A DNA stretch of 50,241 bases from Candidatus Cloacimonetes bacterium HGW-Cloacimonetes-3 (GCA_002840645.1 PHBO01000016.1:1-50241), one strand, 5' to 3'. Shown: positions 5,411 through 15,739, counted from the first letter of the stretch. The notes: generated by a model not told the origin, from the sequence alone. Numbers and translations are program-made.

Positions 5411-8293
5411 ATGAGACATTTGAAAGAATACTTTTTGATTTGTTCGTTACTATCTATGTGTTTCTGGCTGGCTGCACAAACACAAGATTGGGCTTGGGCA
5501 CAGGTGGCCGGAGGAACTACCGCAGATTATGCCGAAGGCATCACAACGGACAACCTTGGAAACAGCTATATCGCCGGGGTTTTCACTGGGACAGCCAGCT
5601 TTGGTTCTATCACTGTAACCAGCGCGGGACTTGAAGACATTTTTGTTGCCAAGATAGATAGCTTAGGAAACTGGATCTGGGCAATCAGGGCCGGTGGACA
5701 GGGCAACGACCTGTGCGGTTCAATTGCGGTAGATTCAAACCTTAACTTATACATAACCGGATGTTTTACACAAACCGCAGATTTCGGATCCACAATTCTT
5801 GAATACAACAATGAAAGGAGTATCTTCGTTGCCAAAATTACTGGAGATGGAACTTGGATATGGGCACATCAAGTTGGAGATGGATATGCAGCAATGGGTA
5901 CTCAGATAACAACAGACACAAGCTCAAACATCTACTTAACAGGATACTTTCAAGATTCGGTTCAGTTTGGCAATACTTCTCTATACAGCAACGGTGCTAA
6001 AGATATCTTCGTGGCAAAAATGGATAGTAATGGGAATTGGATTTGGCTACGGGGAGCTGGCGGTGCAGGAGATGATATTAGTTACGATTTAGCTGTAGAT
6101 ACTAATGGTAATCCATATGTTACTGGTCAGTTTGTTTCAACCGCATACTTTGGTGAATCTGTTATTTCAAGCCTCGGAGGTGCGGATATTTTTGTAGCTA
6201 AACTGGATAGTAACGGAAACTGGCTATGGGCGCAAACTGCTGGAGGATTTGGAGATGTTGACCGGGCTACAGGTATTGCCGTGGATGGAAGTGCAAACAT
6301 ATATCTAACCGGTAGGGTTGAAGGGAATGTGAGGTTTGGAATGACAACATTGCCCGGTTTTGGAGGTTACGACCTGTTTGTAGCTAAGATGAGCAGTAAC
6401 GGTAATTGGCTCTGGGCAGTAAATGCCGGGGGAATAACTGATGATTGTGGATACGGGATTGCAGTTGGCACTGATAATACCGCATATTTAACCGGGAGAT
6501 TTACCTCAATTGCTCTTTTTGGTAATACAAGCTTGGCCTGTAGCGGTATATTTGATATCTTTGTAAGCGCTTTAGACACAAACGGTAATTGGTTATGGAC
6601 AAAACAAGGCGGGGGAACAGATAATGACTACAGTTACGGGATCTCACTTGACTGTAATAACACTATCAGTATCTCTGGTTATGTTAGTGGTACCGCTTTC
6701 TTCGGCAATCACTCCGTTACCAGTTCTGGTGCTTCAGATATACTTGTTACAAGACTAAGCTATAAAACAGCAACACCTTCCTTCAACCCTTCAAATGGAG
6801 TATATACACATCCAATATATGTTACAATTAGCTGTATTACAGAGAATGCTGAGATTCATTACACTCTTGATGGTTCGGTTCCCACTCTAACTTCTCCGAT
6901 CTATACTATACCTCTATATATTGATAGCAATACGACCATACATGCTATAGCCTTGTCTCCTGGTTTTATCCAGAGCGATCAGGCTTCAGAATCATATCAA
7001 ATTTCTGAGCCTGCTCCAACTCCGGTGTTTAACCCAATTAGTGGAACTTATGCAAGTTCAGTAAGTGTATCCATGATATGTTCACACTCCGGTGCTATAA
7101 TTCGCTATACACTGGATGGAACCGAACCCACCTCTTCATCAAGCCCTTATTCAAGTCCAATATATGTGGAATCAACAACAACAATCATGGCTAAAGCATA
7201 TGAATCCGGATTAGTTCCAAGTGCTACCGGTTCTGCCACTTACACAATCACTGGAACCGTAGCCACACCCGTGGTATCTCCACCCAGCGGTGTATATTCT
7301 ACATCACAGAATGTAGTTTTATCTTGCCCAACCTCGGGAGCAGAGTTTAGATATACATTAGATGGAACAGAGCCTACTTCAACTTCGACCCTATACACAT
7401 CCCCCATATACATTGAAGCATCAGCCACAATCAAAGCCAGAGGGTTTTTATCGGGTTGGACACCCAGCACGGTCACCACTTCCATATATACCATAACAGG
7501 AACAGTGGCCACCCCGGTATTCTCTATTCCCAGCGGGATATATTCCAGTGCTGTGAACATCTCTTTGATATGCGACATTCCCGGGGCATACATGCGTTTT
7601 ACTCTGGATGGAACAGACCCTACTTCATCCTCAAGCCTATATACCCTTCCAATCTATCTTGAATCCTTTACCACTACAGTAAAAGCCAGAGCATATTTAC
7701 CCGGATGGACACCCAGTGCTATAGCTTCTGCTACTTATAGAATTACCGGAACGGTTGCCACACCGGTGTTCAATCCACCTCCGGGTTTACTGGAATCGAA
7801 CCAGGCGATAACCCTTAGCTGCAACACACCGGATGCACAAATCAGATACACATTGGATGGAACCAATCCAACCTACAGTTCCCCTCTATACGCCAGTCCA
7901 ATCTACTTAGACAGTGCCACAACTATCAAAGCGAAAGCATATCTTGCAGATTGGGAACCAAGTGCAATTTCAAGTGCCGGTTACCAGACCCCGGTATCAA
8001 ATTTTGACGAGTTGAACTCTGCGGATCAGGGAATTCTGGATATCTACCCAAATCCGTTTAGAACCTCCACTACTATTGCTTTAAACGTTAAGGAACCTAA
8101 TCAGAGTTTTCAGATAAAGGTTTACAACCTCAAAGGTGAATGTGTGTATGCCAAAGACGGCGTTACAAACGGCAAACTAAACGTAACATGGAACGGCACA
8201 GACAAGAATAACAATCCAGTAGCCTCAGGACTGTATATACTGAAATTTACATCAGGTAAGCAGAACATACTACGTAAAATTGTACTGTTATAG
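5411..8293 (+). CDS. Large secreted protein: seven propeller-type repeats, five chitobiase-C-type repeats, C-terminal sorting domain
   Basis: The ATG at 5411 is used because GGAGGA lies just upstream; an in-frame TTG at 5399 overlaps that site. A signal peptide covers about residues 1-22. Seven repeats of about 61 residues follow, each with W(I/L)WA...AGG..., a (Y)(I/L)TG(x)F strand and DIFVAK(x)DSNGN (SBBP-like), as expected for a seven-bladed beta-propeller. Next come five repeats of about 80 residues with ATPVF.P.SG.Y, RYTLDGTEPT and ATIKAKAY, matching the chitobiase/beta-hexosaminidase C-terminal (CHB_HEX_C) family. The last 85 residues (LDIYPNPF..., then VASGLYILKFTSG) are a FlgD-like/Por-type sorting domain. 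It is most likely exported and surface attached. No catalytic site is evident, so adhesion or carbohydrate binding is an inference. Confidence 0.88.
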   Translation: MRHLKEYFLICSLLSMCFWLAAQTQDWAWAQVAGGTTADYAEGITTDNLGNSYIAGVFTGTASFGSITVTSAGLEDIFVAKIDSLGNWIWAIRAGGQGNDLCGSIAVDSNLNLYITGCFTQTADFGSTILEYNNERSIFVAKITGDGTWIWAHQVGDGYAAMGTQITTDTSSNIYLTGYFQDSVQFGNTSLYSNGAKDIFVAKMDSNGNWIWLRGAGGAGDDISYDLAVDTNGNPYVTGQFVSTAYFGESVISSLGGADIFVAKLDSNGNWLWAQTAGGFGDVDRATGIAVDGSANIYLTGRVEGNVRFGMTTLPGFGGYDLFVAKMSSNGNWLWAVNAGGITDDCGYGIAVGTDNTAYLTGRFTSIALFGNTSLACSGIFDIFVSALDTNGNWLWTKQGGGTDNDYSYGISLDCNNTISISGYVSGTAFFGNHSVTSSGASDILVTRLSYKTATPSFNPSNGVYTHPIYVTISCITENAEIHYTLDGSVPTLTSPIYTIPLYIDSNTTIHAIALSPGFIQSDQASESYQISEPAPTPVFNPISGTYASSVSVSMICSHSGAIIRYTLDGTEPTSSSSPYSSPIYVESTTTIMAKAYESGLVPSATGSATYTITGTVATPVVSPPSGVYSTSQNVVLSCPTSGAEFRYTLDGTEPTSTSTLYTSPIYIEASATIKARGFLSGWTPSTVTTSIYTITGTVATPVFSIPSGIYSSAVNISLICDIPGAYMRFTLDGTDPTSSSSLYTLPIYLESFTTTVKARAYLPGWTPSAIASATYRITGTVATPVFNPPPGLLESNQAITLSCNTPDAQIRYTLDGTNPTYSSPLYASPIYLDSATTIKAKAYLADWEPSAISSAGYQTPVSNFDELNSADQGILDIYPNPFRTSTTIALNVKEPNQSFQIKVYNLKGECVYAKDGVTNGKLNVTWNGTDKNNNPVASGLYILKFTSGKQNILRKIVLL

Positions 8294-8313
8294 GGCTTGC
8301 TTTAACTACCTTA

Positions 8314-8377
8314 GCATTACGCATGAAAAACGGATCGCATGCGTAATTCATAAGCAATTCATAAGCAATTCGTGCAT
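8314..8377. repeat. Palindromic repeat family B, degenerate copy with short tandem repeat
   Basis: GCATTACGCATGAAAAACGGAT is followed by ATGCGTAATTCA, an eroded version of the 49-bp palindrome at 24820-24868. Directly after it, AATTCATAAGC is repeated in tandem (8345-8368). It lies downstream of the secreted repeat protein. Confidence 0.6.
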
Positions 8378-8516
8378 GTGCGCTTCTTAAACCAGATATC
8401 GCATCGCCTTAACAGTAGCACTTGGGTATAAATATATCATCAAAATATCTACTCAAAAGGAACATGAGACTGTTATACCCTACTCTTTGAGTAAATATCT
8501 ATATCCTATTTCAAGC

Positions 8517-8545
8517 TTGACAGATGCATAAGGACAGATTTTGTG
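8517..8545 (+). promoter_or_regulatory. Possible promoter upstream of tRNA-Leu
   Basis: A perfect TTGACA (8517-8522) lies about 50 bp before the tRNA. The -10 at the right distance (TTTGTG, 8540-8545) is poor, so only the -35 is convincing. Confidence 0.3.
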
Positions 8546-8569
8546 GTTCAGATTAAGCCTAATATGCAT

Positions 8570-8656
8570 GCGAAAGTGGCGGAATTGGCAGACGCGCTGG
8601 ACTTAGGATCCAGTGAGGTTAAACTCGTAGGGGTTCGAGTCCCCTCTTTCGCACCA
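8570..8656 (+). tRNA. tRNA-Leu (anticodon TAG), CCA encoded
   Basis: The acceptor arms GCGAAAG and CTTTCGC pair perfectly, followed by discriminator A and an encoded CCA (8654-8656). The anticodon arm is CTGGA-CTTAGGA-TCCAG, giving anticodon TAG, which reads CUN leucine codons. A long variable arm (TGAGGTTAAACTCGTA) and the T-arm GGGG-TTCGAGT-CCCC fit class II tRNA-Leu. The trigger-factor gene starts 30 bp downstream. Confidence 0.97.
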
Positions 8657-8685
8657 AACCTATAATTAAACAACAGGAGAATACA

Positions 8686-9978
8686 GTGCAGGTAGAATTC
8701 AATCAAGTTAATGCCGTGACCAAAGAAATCAACATAAGCGTTCCCGCAGATCAGGCAGGGAAAGCATTCGAGAAATACCTACGTAAAGCCTCACGGGATA
8801 TTGCAGTTCCGGGTTTCCGCAAGGGGAAGGCACCTCTTGCCATGGTGGAACGCATGCATGCCGATACCATAAAAGATTACTTTTTGAAAGACTATGTGGA
8901 CGAAGTATTCGACGAAGTAGCACAAGAGAATGACATCCACTTCCTTCTTTTCCCTGAAGTGAAAGACCTCAGCTGGGAAAAAGGCGAAGAAATGAAGATT
9001 AAGATTGAAGTGGAGCATGAGCCTACTCTTGAATTTAAGCAGCTGGAAGGACTTAGCATCCCTCACAAACCACAGCTTCTGGACGAAGAAATAACTAAGT
9101 ATCTGCAAGATTTGATTCAGGAAAACGGGCACATTATTGATGTGGAAACCGCTATTGCCGATGATCAGGTTTTGGTAGATATCACTTTCAAACACGGAAG
9201 CGAAAGCTATACCAAAACTGGAACTCTGTTTGCAGGAACCGGCATGCACAACCGCTCACTGGAAGAACTGGTAGGTTGCAAAACCGGTGACGTGGTCGAA
9301 GCAAAGTTAGCCGGAAAGACCATTATGCTTGTGACCATGGATGCCAGCACTTATTTGGAGAAGGAATTCCTTTATCCATGCAGCATTATGGTTAGCAGTG
9401 TGTCACGCATGGAATATCCTGCGCTTGACGATGAGTTTGCCAAGGATATGGAGTTCGATTCTTTGGAGCAGATGAAAGCCAAGATCGCCGAGGATATGAG
9501 CCTGAAAAATGAGCACGTAAATATCAATATAGACAACTACAGCGTTATCACCAAGCTGTATGTGGATAACAACTTCGACCTTCCCCACAAGACAATTGAA
9601 TACCTTGCAGAACAAGAAGCAGGTAAGATAGACAATCCCGAATACAAGAAGTTCTACGTCTATCAATACCGCATGCAGATTGCTCAGGAAATGGTAAGCA
9701 TGTACATCATGAATAACCTGCGCAAAGCCATTCCCATGGAAGTTACCGATGAAATGGTGGAAGAATACATCATCCATGAAGCAATTCTGGAAGATAAGAG
9801 CGCAGAAGCCTATAAAGAAGCGTATAAAGATGATCTCAACAGCGACAACTATAAATCCGCCGTACAGAACTACTTTATCCTTAGACAGATCGCCACGAGC
9901 AGCGATTTTGTAATCGTTGAACCGGAAAGCGAAGAAGAAATCCCTGAAACTGAAGCCCTGGAAACAACGGAGGAATAA
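8686..9978 (+). CDS. tig: Trigger factor (ribosome-associated chaperone)
   Basis: The 430-residue protein starts at GTG behind AGGAGA. The N-terminal ribosome-binding domain carries the signature [10 protein letters not shown] (about residues 42-51), and the long helical C-terminal arms are present (about 260-415, acidic tail). The middle region (about 150-245), where the FKBP-type prolyl isomerase domain normally sits, is poorly conserved: the usual PGFE-type loop reads RSLEELVG. Isomerase activity is therefore doubtful, while chaperone function is likely. The gene heads tig-clpP-clpX; its TAA overlaps the clpP ATG by one base, the common bacterial order for co-translational folding and protein turnover. 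Confidence 0.93.
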   Translation: MQVEFNQVNAVTKEINISVPADQAGKAFEKYLRKASRDIAVPGFRKGKAPLAMVERMHADTIKDYFLKDYVDEVFDEVAQENDIHFLLFPEVKDLSWEKGEEMKIKIEVEHEPTLEFKQLEGLSIPHKPQLLDEEITKYLQDLIQENGHIIDVETAIADDQVLVDITFKHGSESYTKTGTLFAGTGMHNRSLEELVGCKTGDVVEAKLAGKTIMLVTMDASTYLEKEFLYPCSIMVSSVSRMEYPALDDEFAKDMEFDSLEQMKAKIAEDMSLKNEHVNINIDNYSVITKLYVDNNFDLPHKTIEYLAEQEAGKIDNPEYKKFYVYQYRMQIAQEMVSMYIMNNLRKAIPMEVTDEMVEEYIIHEAILEDKSAEAYKEAYKDDLNSDNYKSAVQNYFILRQIATSSDFVIVEPESEEEIPETEALETTEE

Positions 9979-10562
9979 TGAATTTCATCCCCATGGTTAT
10001 CGAACAGGTAGGACGTGGAGAACGCGCCTACGACATCTATTCCCGTCTGCTGAAAGACCGCATTGTGTTTCTGGGCGGAGTGATTGAAGACAACCTGGCT
10101 AACACCGTGGTAGCCCAGCTATTACACCTTGAAGGTGAAGATGCGGAGCGTGATATCTATATGTACATCAATAGCCCCGGCGGTGTAATCTCCTCCGGCT
10201 TGGCGATTTATGACACCATGCAATATATAAAGCCCAGAGTAAGCACCATTTGCATAGGTCAGGCTGCAAGCATGGCAGCGGTTCTTTTGGCTGCCGGTGC
10301 TCCCGGAAAGAGAACAGCCCTGCCTAATAGCAGAGTTATGATCCATCAGCCCATGGGCGGTGCGCAAGGTCAGGCTGCGGACATCGAAATCCAAGCCAAA
10401 GAAATCCTGTATTTACGCGAACGCATGAACCATATCCTGCACACGCATACAGGCCAGACTATCGAAAAAATATTGGAAGATACAGACCGGAATTATTTCA
10501 TGAGTGCAGATGAATCCCTGGCTTATGGGATAATAGACGAAGTATTGGCTGCACGAAAATAA
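9978..10562 (+). CDS. clpP: ATP-dependent Clp protease proteolytic subunit
   Basis: ClpP forms the tetradecameric peptidase chamber fed by ClpX. At 194 residues it is the usual size without a long propeptide. The catalytic triad is visible as Ser98 (GQAASMAA), His123 (MIHQP) and Asp170 (EDTDRNYF), and YINSPGG is also conserved. Its ATG shares a base with the tig stop, so translation is coupled. clpX follows after about 100 bp with its own ribosome-binding site. Confidence 0.97.
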   Translation: MNFIPMVIEQVGRGERAYDIYSRLLKDRIVFLGGVIEDNLANTVVAQLLHLEGEDAERDIYMYINSPGGVISSGLAIYDTMQYIKPRVSTICIGQAASMAAVLLAAGAPGKRTALPNSRVMIHQPMGGAQGQAADIEIQAKEILYLRERMNHILHTHTGQTIEKILEDTDRNYFMSADESLAYGIIDEVLAARK

Positions 10563-10663
10563 CTTGACGAAATCCAGCCGGGATATTAGATAGGTGGGGA
10601 TGATGCTGAAGAAGCTTCTGCCCATAGCAAGTATCCGGGGCATGAAATAGACAGGAGGATTGC

Positions 10664-11911
10664 TTGGATAAATATAAGACATTAAGCTGTTCATTTTGCG
10701 GAAGAGCCGAGAATGAAGTGAAAAACCTCATCAGGGGCATATCTGGTAACATTTGTGATGAATGTATCGTGATGTGCCACACCATAGTAGATACAAATAA
10801 GGAAGAAGGCACAACAGAAGAATTTGATGCGCCTATTCCCAGTAAGATAAAGAGTTTTCTGGATCTGTACGTTATAGGACAGGACAAAGCCAAAGAGATT
10901 ATCTCTGTGGCTGTTTACAACCATTACAAGCGTATCTTCAAGCAAAAGAAAAGCGATGAGATTGATCTGGAAAAGAGCAATATCATGATGATAGGACCCA
11001 CCGGAAGCGGAAAAACTCTGATAGCACAGACCCTTGCCCGTTTTCTGCAAGTTCCCTTTGCCATCTCTGATGCTACAACCCTTACCGAAGCCGGTTACGT
11101 GGGCGAAGATGTGGAAAACATACTGGTGCGCTTACTGCAAAACGCTAACTATGACGTTGCCAAAGCGGAACGCGGTATTGTGTATATTGACGAGATAGAT
11201 AAGATTTCCCGCAAGTCCGAAACTCCTTCCATAACCCGCGATGTAAGTGGAGAAGGGGTTCAGCAGGCTTTACTAAAGATTTTGGAAGGCACCAAGGTAA
11301 ACGTTCCGCCCAAAGGTGGACGCAAACACCCACAACAGGAATTCATCGAAATAGATACCAAGAACATCCTGTTCATTGCCGGTGGTGCATTCTTCGGGCT
11401 GGAAAAGATCATTAAAGAACGTATGGATAAGAAAGCCATTGGCTTCGATGTGGAGCTGGGGAAAAAGCAGGAAGATGCCAAGATATTCGATCAGACCACT
11501 CCGCATGACCTCTTGAAGTATGGCTTGATTCCGGAGCTTATCGGACGTATGCCGGTAATCTGTACACTGCACGAGCTTACTGAAGAAGCACTTATTGATA
11601 TCCTGGTTAAGCCCAAGAACGCCATTTGCAAGCAATACCAGAAGTTCTTCGAGATGGATGGCGTGGAGCTTAGCTTCGAAGAAGAAGCACTTAAGGAGAT
11701 CGCCCGCATCGCCATCACCCAGAAAACAGGCGCACGTGGATTACGCTCTATCATGGAGAAGTTCATGCTGAAGATTATGTTCGATATCCCAGACCGGAAG
11801 GACATTGAAGCATGTACCATCACAACAAAAGTTGTTAACCAAAGTGAAGAACCGGAATTTGGCTTGATAAAGCCGATAAGCCCCCAGAATAAAGCCGCAA
11901 ACGAGCAATAA
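10664..11911 (+). CDS. clpX: ATP-dependent Clp protease, ATPase subunit ClpX
   Basis: ClpX unfolds substrates and threads them into ClpP. The start is TTG, placed 5 nt after AGGAGG. The N-terminal C4 zinc-binding domain (CSFCGRAE...ICDECI) is followed by Walker A GPTGSGKT, pore loop GYVGED, Walker [10 protein letters not shown], and the C-terminal [12 protein letters not shown] and [10 protein letters not shown] motifs of the AAA+ small domain. Length (415 aa) is normal. The zinc finger distinguishes ClpX from HslU. Confidence 0.97.
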   Translation: MDKYKTLSCSFCGRAENEVKNLIRGISGNICDECIVMCHTIVDTNKEEGTTEEFDAPIPSKIKSFLDLYVIGQDKAKEIISVAVYNHYKRIFKQKKSDEIDLEKSNIMMIGPTGSGKTLIAQTLARFLQVPFAISDATTLTEAGYVGEDVENILVRLLQNANYDVAKAERGIVYIDEIDKISRKSETPSITRDVSGEGVQQALLKILEGTKVNVPPKGGRKHPQQEFIEIDTKNILFIAGGAFFGLEKIIKERMDKKAIGFDVELGKKQEDAKIFDQTTPHDLLKYGLIPELIGRMPVICTLHELTEEALIDILVKPKNAICKQYQKFFEMDGVELSFEEEALKEIARIAITQKTGARGLRSIMEKFMLKIMFDIPDRKDIEACTITTKVVNQSEEPEFGLIKPISPQNKAANEQ

Positions 11912-11921
11912 GGGAGATACT

Positions 11922-13154
11922 ATGACCGCAGAAATAACCGTCCCGCGCCGGGAAAAGCTTGCCGCAGCGTTGGCAGATAAAGAAGCCATTATTCTCTTTG
12001 CCGCCGGTGAAGCTAATCTGGAGAAGTTCAAGCAAGACAATAACTTCCTGTACGTAACAGGTTTACAGATTCCTGAAGCGATTTATGTAATGTACAATAA
12101 TGGTCCCATACCAGCCGAGTACTTGTTTATCCAACGCAACGATCCGGCTAAGGAAGTGTGGGATGGACGCAAAATGAGTGCTGAAGAAGCAAAAGAACTA
12201 AGTGGTATAGATCATGTTGTATATCTGGACGAGTTCTCAGCCGTGATATCTATGTTCTGCCCCGCCATCAGTAAGATTTGGGCAAACATCGGTAGCCAAA
12301 GCATGGACAGACCCTTAACCATGCAGCTTTACAGACTTTCTCCCATTCGGGAACGGTTCCCCAATATTGTAATAGAATCCATCACCAGCCTCATCACTCC
12401 CCTTCGTAAGATTAAAAGCGAATGGGAATTGATGCAGCTTCAACGTGCCATTGATATCACCGGTAAAGCCGTTATTGATGTGATGGAAGGTTCGATCAGC
12501 TCTATGATGGAGTATGAACTGGAAGCCATGATGTTCTACCGTATGCAACGCATGGGTGTAAAACAATGGGGCTTCTCCCCCATCGTGGGTAGCGGGATAA
12601 ACGCTGCCACCCTACATTACAAGGCTAACGAATGCCGTATAGAAAGCGGAGAAGTAGTTTTGATGGATGTGGGTGCCTCATACATGAATTATAGTGCTGA
12701 TATCACCCGCTGCTTCCCTATTAGCGGGAGCTTCTCAGAACGCCAGAAACAAATTTACAGTATTGTGCTGGATGTTCAGAAACAAGTGATAGAAATGATA
12801 AAACCAGGCGTGGAGCTGGGAGATTTGAACCGCAGCGCTCGTGATCTGCTTGCCAATGGCATGCTTGAGATTGGCCTGATCGACGATGTAGAAGACGTAA
12901 ACAAATATTACATGCACAGTGTAAGCCACTTCTTAGGCATGGATACTCACGATGTAGGCGGACGCAGTGCAATCCTGGAAGCAGGCAACGTTATAACCGT
13001 GGAACCAGGTATTTATATTCCCGAAGAGAAGCTTGGAATCCGCATCGAGGATGATGTACTGGTTACTTCTACAGGCTATTGCGTGCTTTCCCAAAACATC
13101 CCCAAAGAGATCGAAGAACTGGAAGAAATCCGCAAAGCTGCTTTGAGTAAGTGA
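11922..13154 (+). CDS. pepP: M24B family metallopeptidase, Xaa-Pro aminopeptidase type
   Basis: This enzyme should remove N-terminal residues preceding proline. The creatinase-like N-domain (about 1-165) is followed by a pita-bread catalytic domain. The five metal ligands can be placed at Asp249 (MDVGASY), Asp260 (ADITR), His336 (SHFLGMDTHDVG), Glu361 (TVEPGIY) and Glu376 (RIEDDV). Length (410 aa) is close to bacterial PepP. It follows clpX by 10 bp with a GGGAG site and its TGA overlaps the coaD ATG. Prolidase (PepQ) cannot be fully excluded, but the N-terminal domain and HDVGG motif fit PepP better. Confidence 0.9.
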   Translation: MTAEITVPRREKLAAALADKEAIILFAAGEANLEKFKQDNNFLYVTGLQIPEAIYVMYNNGPIPAEYLFIQRNDPAKEVWDGRKMSAEEAKELSGIDHVVYLDEFSAVISMFCPAISKIWANIGSQSMDRPLTMQLYRLSPIRERFPNIVIESITSLITPLRKIKSEWELMQLQRAIDITGKAVIDVMEGSISSMMEYELEAMMFYRMQRMGVKQWGFSPIVGSGINAATLHYKANECRIESGEVVLMDVGASYMNYSADITRCFPISGSFSERQKQIYSIVLDVQKQVIEMIKPGVELGDLNRSARDLLANGMLEIGLIDDVEDVNKYYMHSVSHFLGMDTHDVGGRSAILEAGNVITVEPGIYIPEEKLGIRIEDDVLVTSTGYCVLSQNIPKEIEELEEIRKAALSK

Positions 13155-13639
13155 TGACACGCGTTATCTACCCCGGAACATTCGATCCCATTACCTTCGG
13201 ACACATAAACATTCTGGAAAAAGCCTGTAACATATTCGACGAGGTTATCCTTGCCGTAGCTCATGATACAGGCAAGCAAACCGGATTCAGCCTGGAAGAG
13301 CGTTTCATGCTATGCGAGCAGGCTACCGCTCATCTACCAAATGTAAAGGTGTCCACTTTCGAAGGTCTGTTTGTGGATTATGCCAAAGCCATGGAATGCC
13401 GGATTATGATACGCGGTATGCGCGCAGTGTCGGATTTCGAATACGAGCTCTCCCTTGCTCTTACCAATAAAAAGCTCAGCCCCGAGATCGAGACCATTTT
13501 CCTTGTACCAAGTTTGAAGTACATGTATCTGTCCTCTTCCATGATTCGCCAGCTTGCCACTTTGGGCGGTCCTCTGGGCGATTTTGTACCCCCAGTTGTA
13601 GCTGATGCTATGAAGCTGAAATATGGCAAAACAAAGTAA
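13154..13639 (+). CDS. coaD: Phosphopantetheine adenylyltransferase
   Basis: CoaD adenylylates 4'-phosphopantetheine in the penultimate step of CoA synthesis. PGTFDPITFGHINI holds the T/HxGH nucleotidyltransferase motif; IRGMRAVSDFEYEL and YLSSSMIRQLA are the other two conserved blocks. I use the ATG at 13154, which shares its A with the upstream TGA, over a GTG three bases earlier. The product is 161 aa, a normal length. The gene overlaps dnaB by 17 bp. With panD/panC nearby, two sections of the CoA pathway are in this window. Confidence 0.96.
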   Translation: MTRVIYPGTFDPITFGHINILEKACNIFDEVILAVAHDTGKQTGFSLEERFMLCEQATAHLPNVKVSTFEGLFVDYAKAMECRIMIRGMRAVSDFEYELSLALTNKKLSPEIETIFLVPSLKYMYLSSSMIRQLATLGGPLGDFVPPVVADAMKLKYGKTK

Positions 13640-15002
13640 CACCGAGAGTTCCAAAAGACCCAAGATATCCGAGCGCAGCCTTCCTGCTGATATTAATGCA
13701 GAAGCAGCCATTCTTTCCGCCATGCTTATCGATAGCAACGTGGTTAGCAAAGGTATCGAGAAAATAAAAGAAGAGTACTTCTACCGTAGTGCCCACAAGA
13801 TTATCTACCGCACCATGGAAGAACTTTTCAACGAAAGCATCGAGATCGACCCCTTAACAATGATAAACCGCCTTGAGCGTAATAACAAACTGGAAAAGAT
13901 CGGCGGTATCCCCTACATTAACGACCTTGCCGATTTCGTGGTTTCCAGTGCCAATTTTGATTATCACCTCACTATCGTAGTTGAGCAAGCACTGCTTCGT
14001 CATCTTATCCTTGCTGCCAATGGTATTATCGAATCCTGCTACACTTCTGCCAAGCCGGTAAAATCCGTCGTGGACGAAGCTGAACAGGCTATTTTTGCTA
14101 TAGCGGAACTGCCAAGCCATCAGGGCTTCCAGCGCATTGATCAGCTAAGTGCTGAAGTGCTGCATAACATCGATCAGATTGCCTCAACCAAGCAACCTGT
14201 GGTTGGAGTCAGCACCGGCTTTTCCGCTTTGGACAGGCTTACCGGTGGTTTCCGCCCCGGGCAGTTTGTGATTATTGCTGCTCGTCCGGCTATGGGGAAA
14301 TCCTCCCTGGCATTGAACATTGCTTCTCATGCCGCCGTGAATCTGAACAAGAAGGTAGCGATATTCACTATGGAAATGTCCTCTGATGAAGTTATCATGA
14401 GGATGTTCAGCTCTGCCTCGGAAGTAAACATGGACAGCATGTTAAAGGGCTTCGGCATGAACGAGGAAAAGCTTATCCGCATTATGCAGGCTTCCGAAGT
14501 GCTATCCACTAAACAGATTTATATCGACGAATCCGGCACTAACACCCCCCTTGATATTCGAGCCAAAACCCGCCGTCTGACTGCTGAAGTAGGCGGACTT
14601 GATCTTATTCTTATTGACTATTTACAGCTTATGACTCTCCCCCGCGACAAGGAAAACCGCCAGCAGGAGATATCCGAGATTTCCCGTGCCCTCAAGATCC
14701 TCGCCAAGGACATGAAGGTACCTGTGGTGGCTTTGTCCCAGCTAAACCGTGCCGCTGATAACCGTGAGGATAAAAGACCCAAACTTGCCGACTTGCGTGA
14801 GTCAGGTGCTATTGAACAGGATGCCGACCTGGTGATGTTCATATACCGAGATGAATACTATTACCCGGATAAAACTGAGAAACCCGGTATCGCAGAAATC
14901 ATCGTGAGTAAGAATAGGCACGGTTCCACCGGCAATGTTGACCTTGGTTTTGATAAGGAATTCACCCTCTTCAGACCTCTTGATAACGTGCATGATAAGT
15001 AG
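13623..15002 (+). CDS. dnaB: Replicative DNA helicase DnaB
   Basis: DnaB is the hexameric fork helicase. The N-terminal domain (LPADINAEAAILSAMLID) and the RecA-like C-domain are both present: Walker A ARPAMGKSS, the H1a block FTMEMSSDE, Walker B LILIDYLQLM, ALSQLNRAAD and DLRESGAIEQDADLVMF. Length (459 aa) is typical and there is no intein insertion at the usual sites. Its start lies inside the end of coaD and its last 11 bp overlap the next gene, so it is embedded in a tightly packed operon. Confidence 0.97.
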   Translation: MAKQSNTESSKRPKISERSLPADINAEAAILSAMLIDSNVVSKGIEKIKEEYFYRSAHKIIYRTMEELFNESIEIDPLTMINRLERNNKLEKIGGIPYINDLADFVVSSANFDYHLTIVVEQALLRHLILAANGIIESCYTSAKPVKSVVDEAEQAIFAIAELPSHQGFQRIDQLSAEVLHNIDQIASTKQPVVGVSTGFSALDRLTGGFRPGQFVIIAARPAMGKSSLALNIASHAAVNLNKKVAIFTMEMSSDEVIMRMFSSASEVNMDSMLKGFGMNEEKLIRIMQASEVLSTKQIYIDESGTNTPLDIRAKTRRLTAEVGGLDLILIDYLQLMTLPRDKENRQQEISEISRALKILAKDMKVPVVALSQLNRAADNREDKRPKLADLRESGAIEQDADLVMFIYRDEYYYPDKTEKPGIAEIIVSKNRHGSTGNVDLGFDKEFTLFRPLDNVHDK

Positions 15003-15738
15003 CGTTTTTGCCGGTATTGGCGAATACAGCATCTTTATCGGCAAGTCCTTAGCCCGAGTTCCTGCCTTAAGCAAGCGTTATCCGGAATTCCTTATCCAGT
15101 TTAAGCGTATCGGTTTCGATTCGCTTTTTTTAATTGCCCTCACTGCTGCCTTCACCGGTCTGGTTACTGCCCTGCAGGCAGTTTACCAATCCAAGGGCTA
15201 CATTCCCCTCAATCTGTTAAGTGTGTTAATCGGCAAATCTACCATGATAGAACTGGCACCGGTGCTTACCGCTCTGGTGTTAACCGGTAAAGTGGGTGCT
15301 TCCATTGCCGCAGAGATCGGCACCATGCGTGTAAGCGAGCAGATAGATGCCCTGAAAAGCATGAATATCAACCCCTATGAGTTTCTCTACATGCCCCGCA
15401 TTGTAGCTGGCATGATAGCCTTTCCGCTTATCACCGTGTTTGCCAATGCCATTGGCATCATTTGCGCCTGGTACTTTTCCTGGCTGCGTTATGGCATACA
15501 CTACTTCACTTTCTTTAACAACATGCGCAGCTATTTTGAGCCATCCGACCTCTGGGGCGGGCTGGCAAAATCCTTTGTCTTCGGATTCATCATCACCACC
15601 TTTGCCTGCTTTCACGGAAACCGCTGTTATGGCGGAGCAGAGGGGGTTGGCAGAGCTACAACTTTAACCGTGGTGTATTCAGCGGTAGCCATTCTGGTAA
15701 TGGATTTCATCGTTGCCTGGGTGTTATTTGGTGTGTAG
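14992..15738 (+). CDS. mlaE: MlaE-family ABC transporter permease
   Basis: The product belongs to the MlaE/YrbE permease family, which works with an MlaF-type ATPase and an MCE-domain protein to move phospholipids between the inner and outer membranes. Hallmarks are GLVTALQAVYQ, LAPVLTALVLTGKVGASIAAEIGTMRVSEQIDAL (the coupling region around the conserved EIGTM) and GRATTLTVVYSA near the end, with about five membrane segments. I start at ATG 14992, which overlaps dnaB by 11 bp and gives 248 aa; an upstream in-frame start would overlap by 68 bp. No ATPase or MCE gene is adjacent. A ThiB-like lipoprotein follows instead. Confidence 0.9.
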   Translation: MISSVFAGIGEYSIFIGKSLARVPALSKRYPEFLIQFKRIGFDSLFLIALTAAFTGLVTALQAVYQSKGYIPLNLLSVLIGKSTMIELAPVLTALVLTGKVGASIAAEIGTMRVSEQIDALKSMNINPYEFLYMPRIVAGMIAFPLITVFANAIGIICAWYFSWLRYGIHYFTFFNNMRSYFEPSDLWGGLAKSFVFGFIITTFACFHGNRCYGGAEGVGRATTLTVVYSAVAILVMDFIVAWVLFGV

Positions 15739-15739
15739 C

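Noticed and set aside
8341-8377. CRISPR-like tandem repeat
   Set aside because: Only two full 11-bp units with no spacers; part of a degenerate palindrome. No cas genes are present.
15713-15739. N-terminal extension of the ThiB-like protein
   Set aside because: It overlaps the permease gene and would spoil the lipoprotein signal; ATG 15740 is better.
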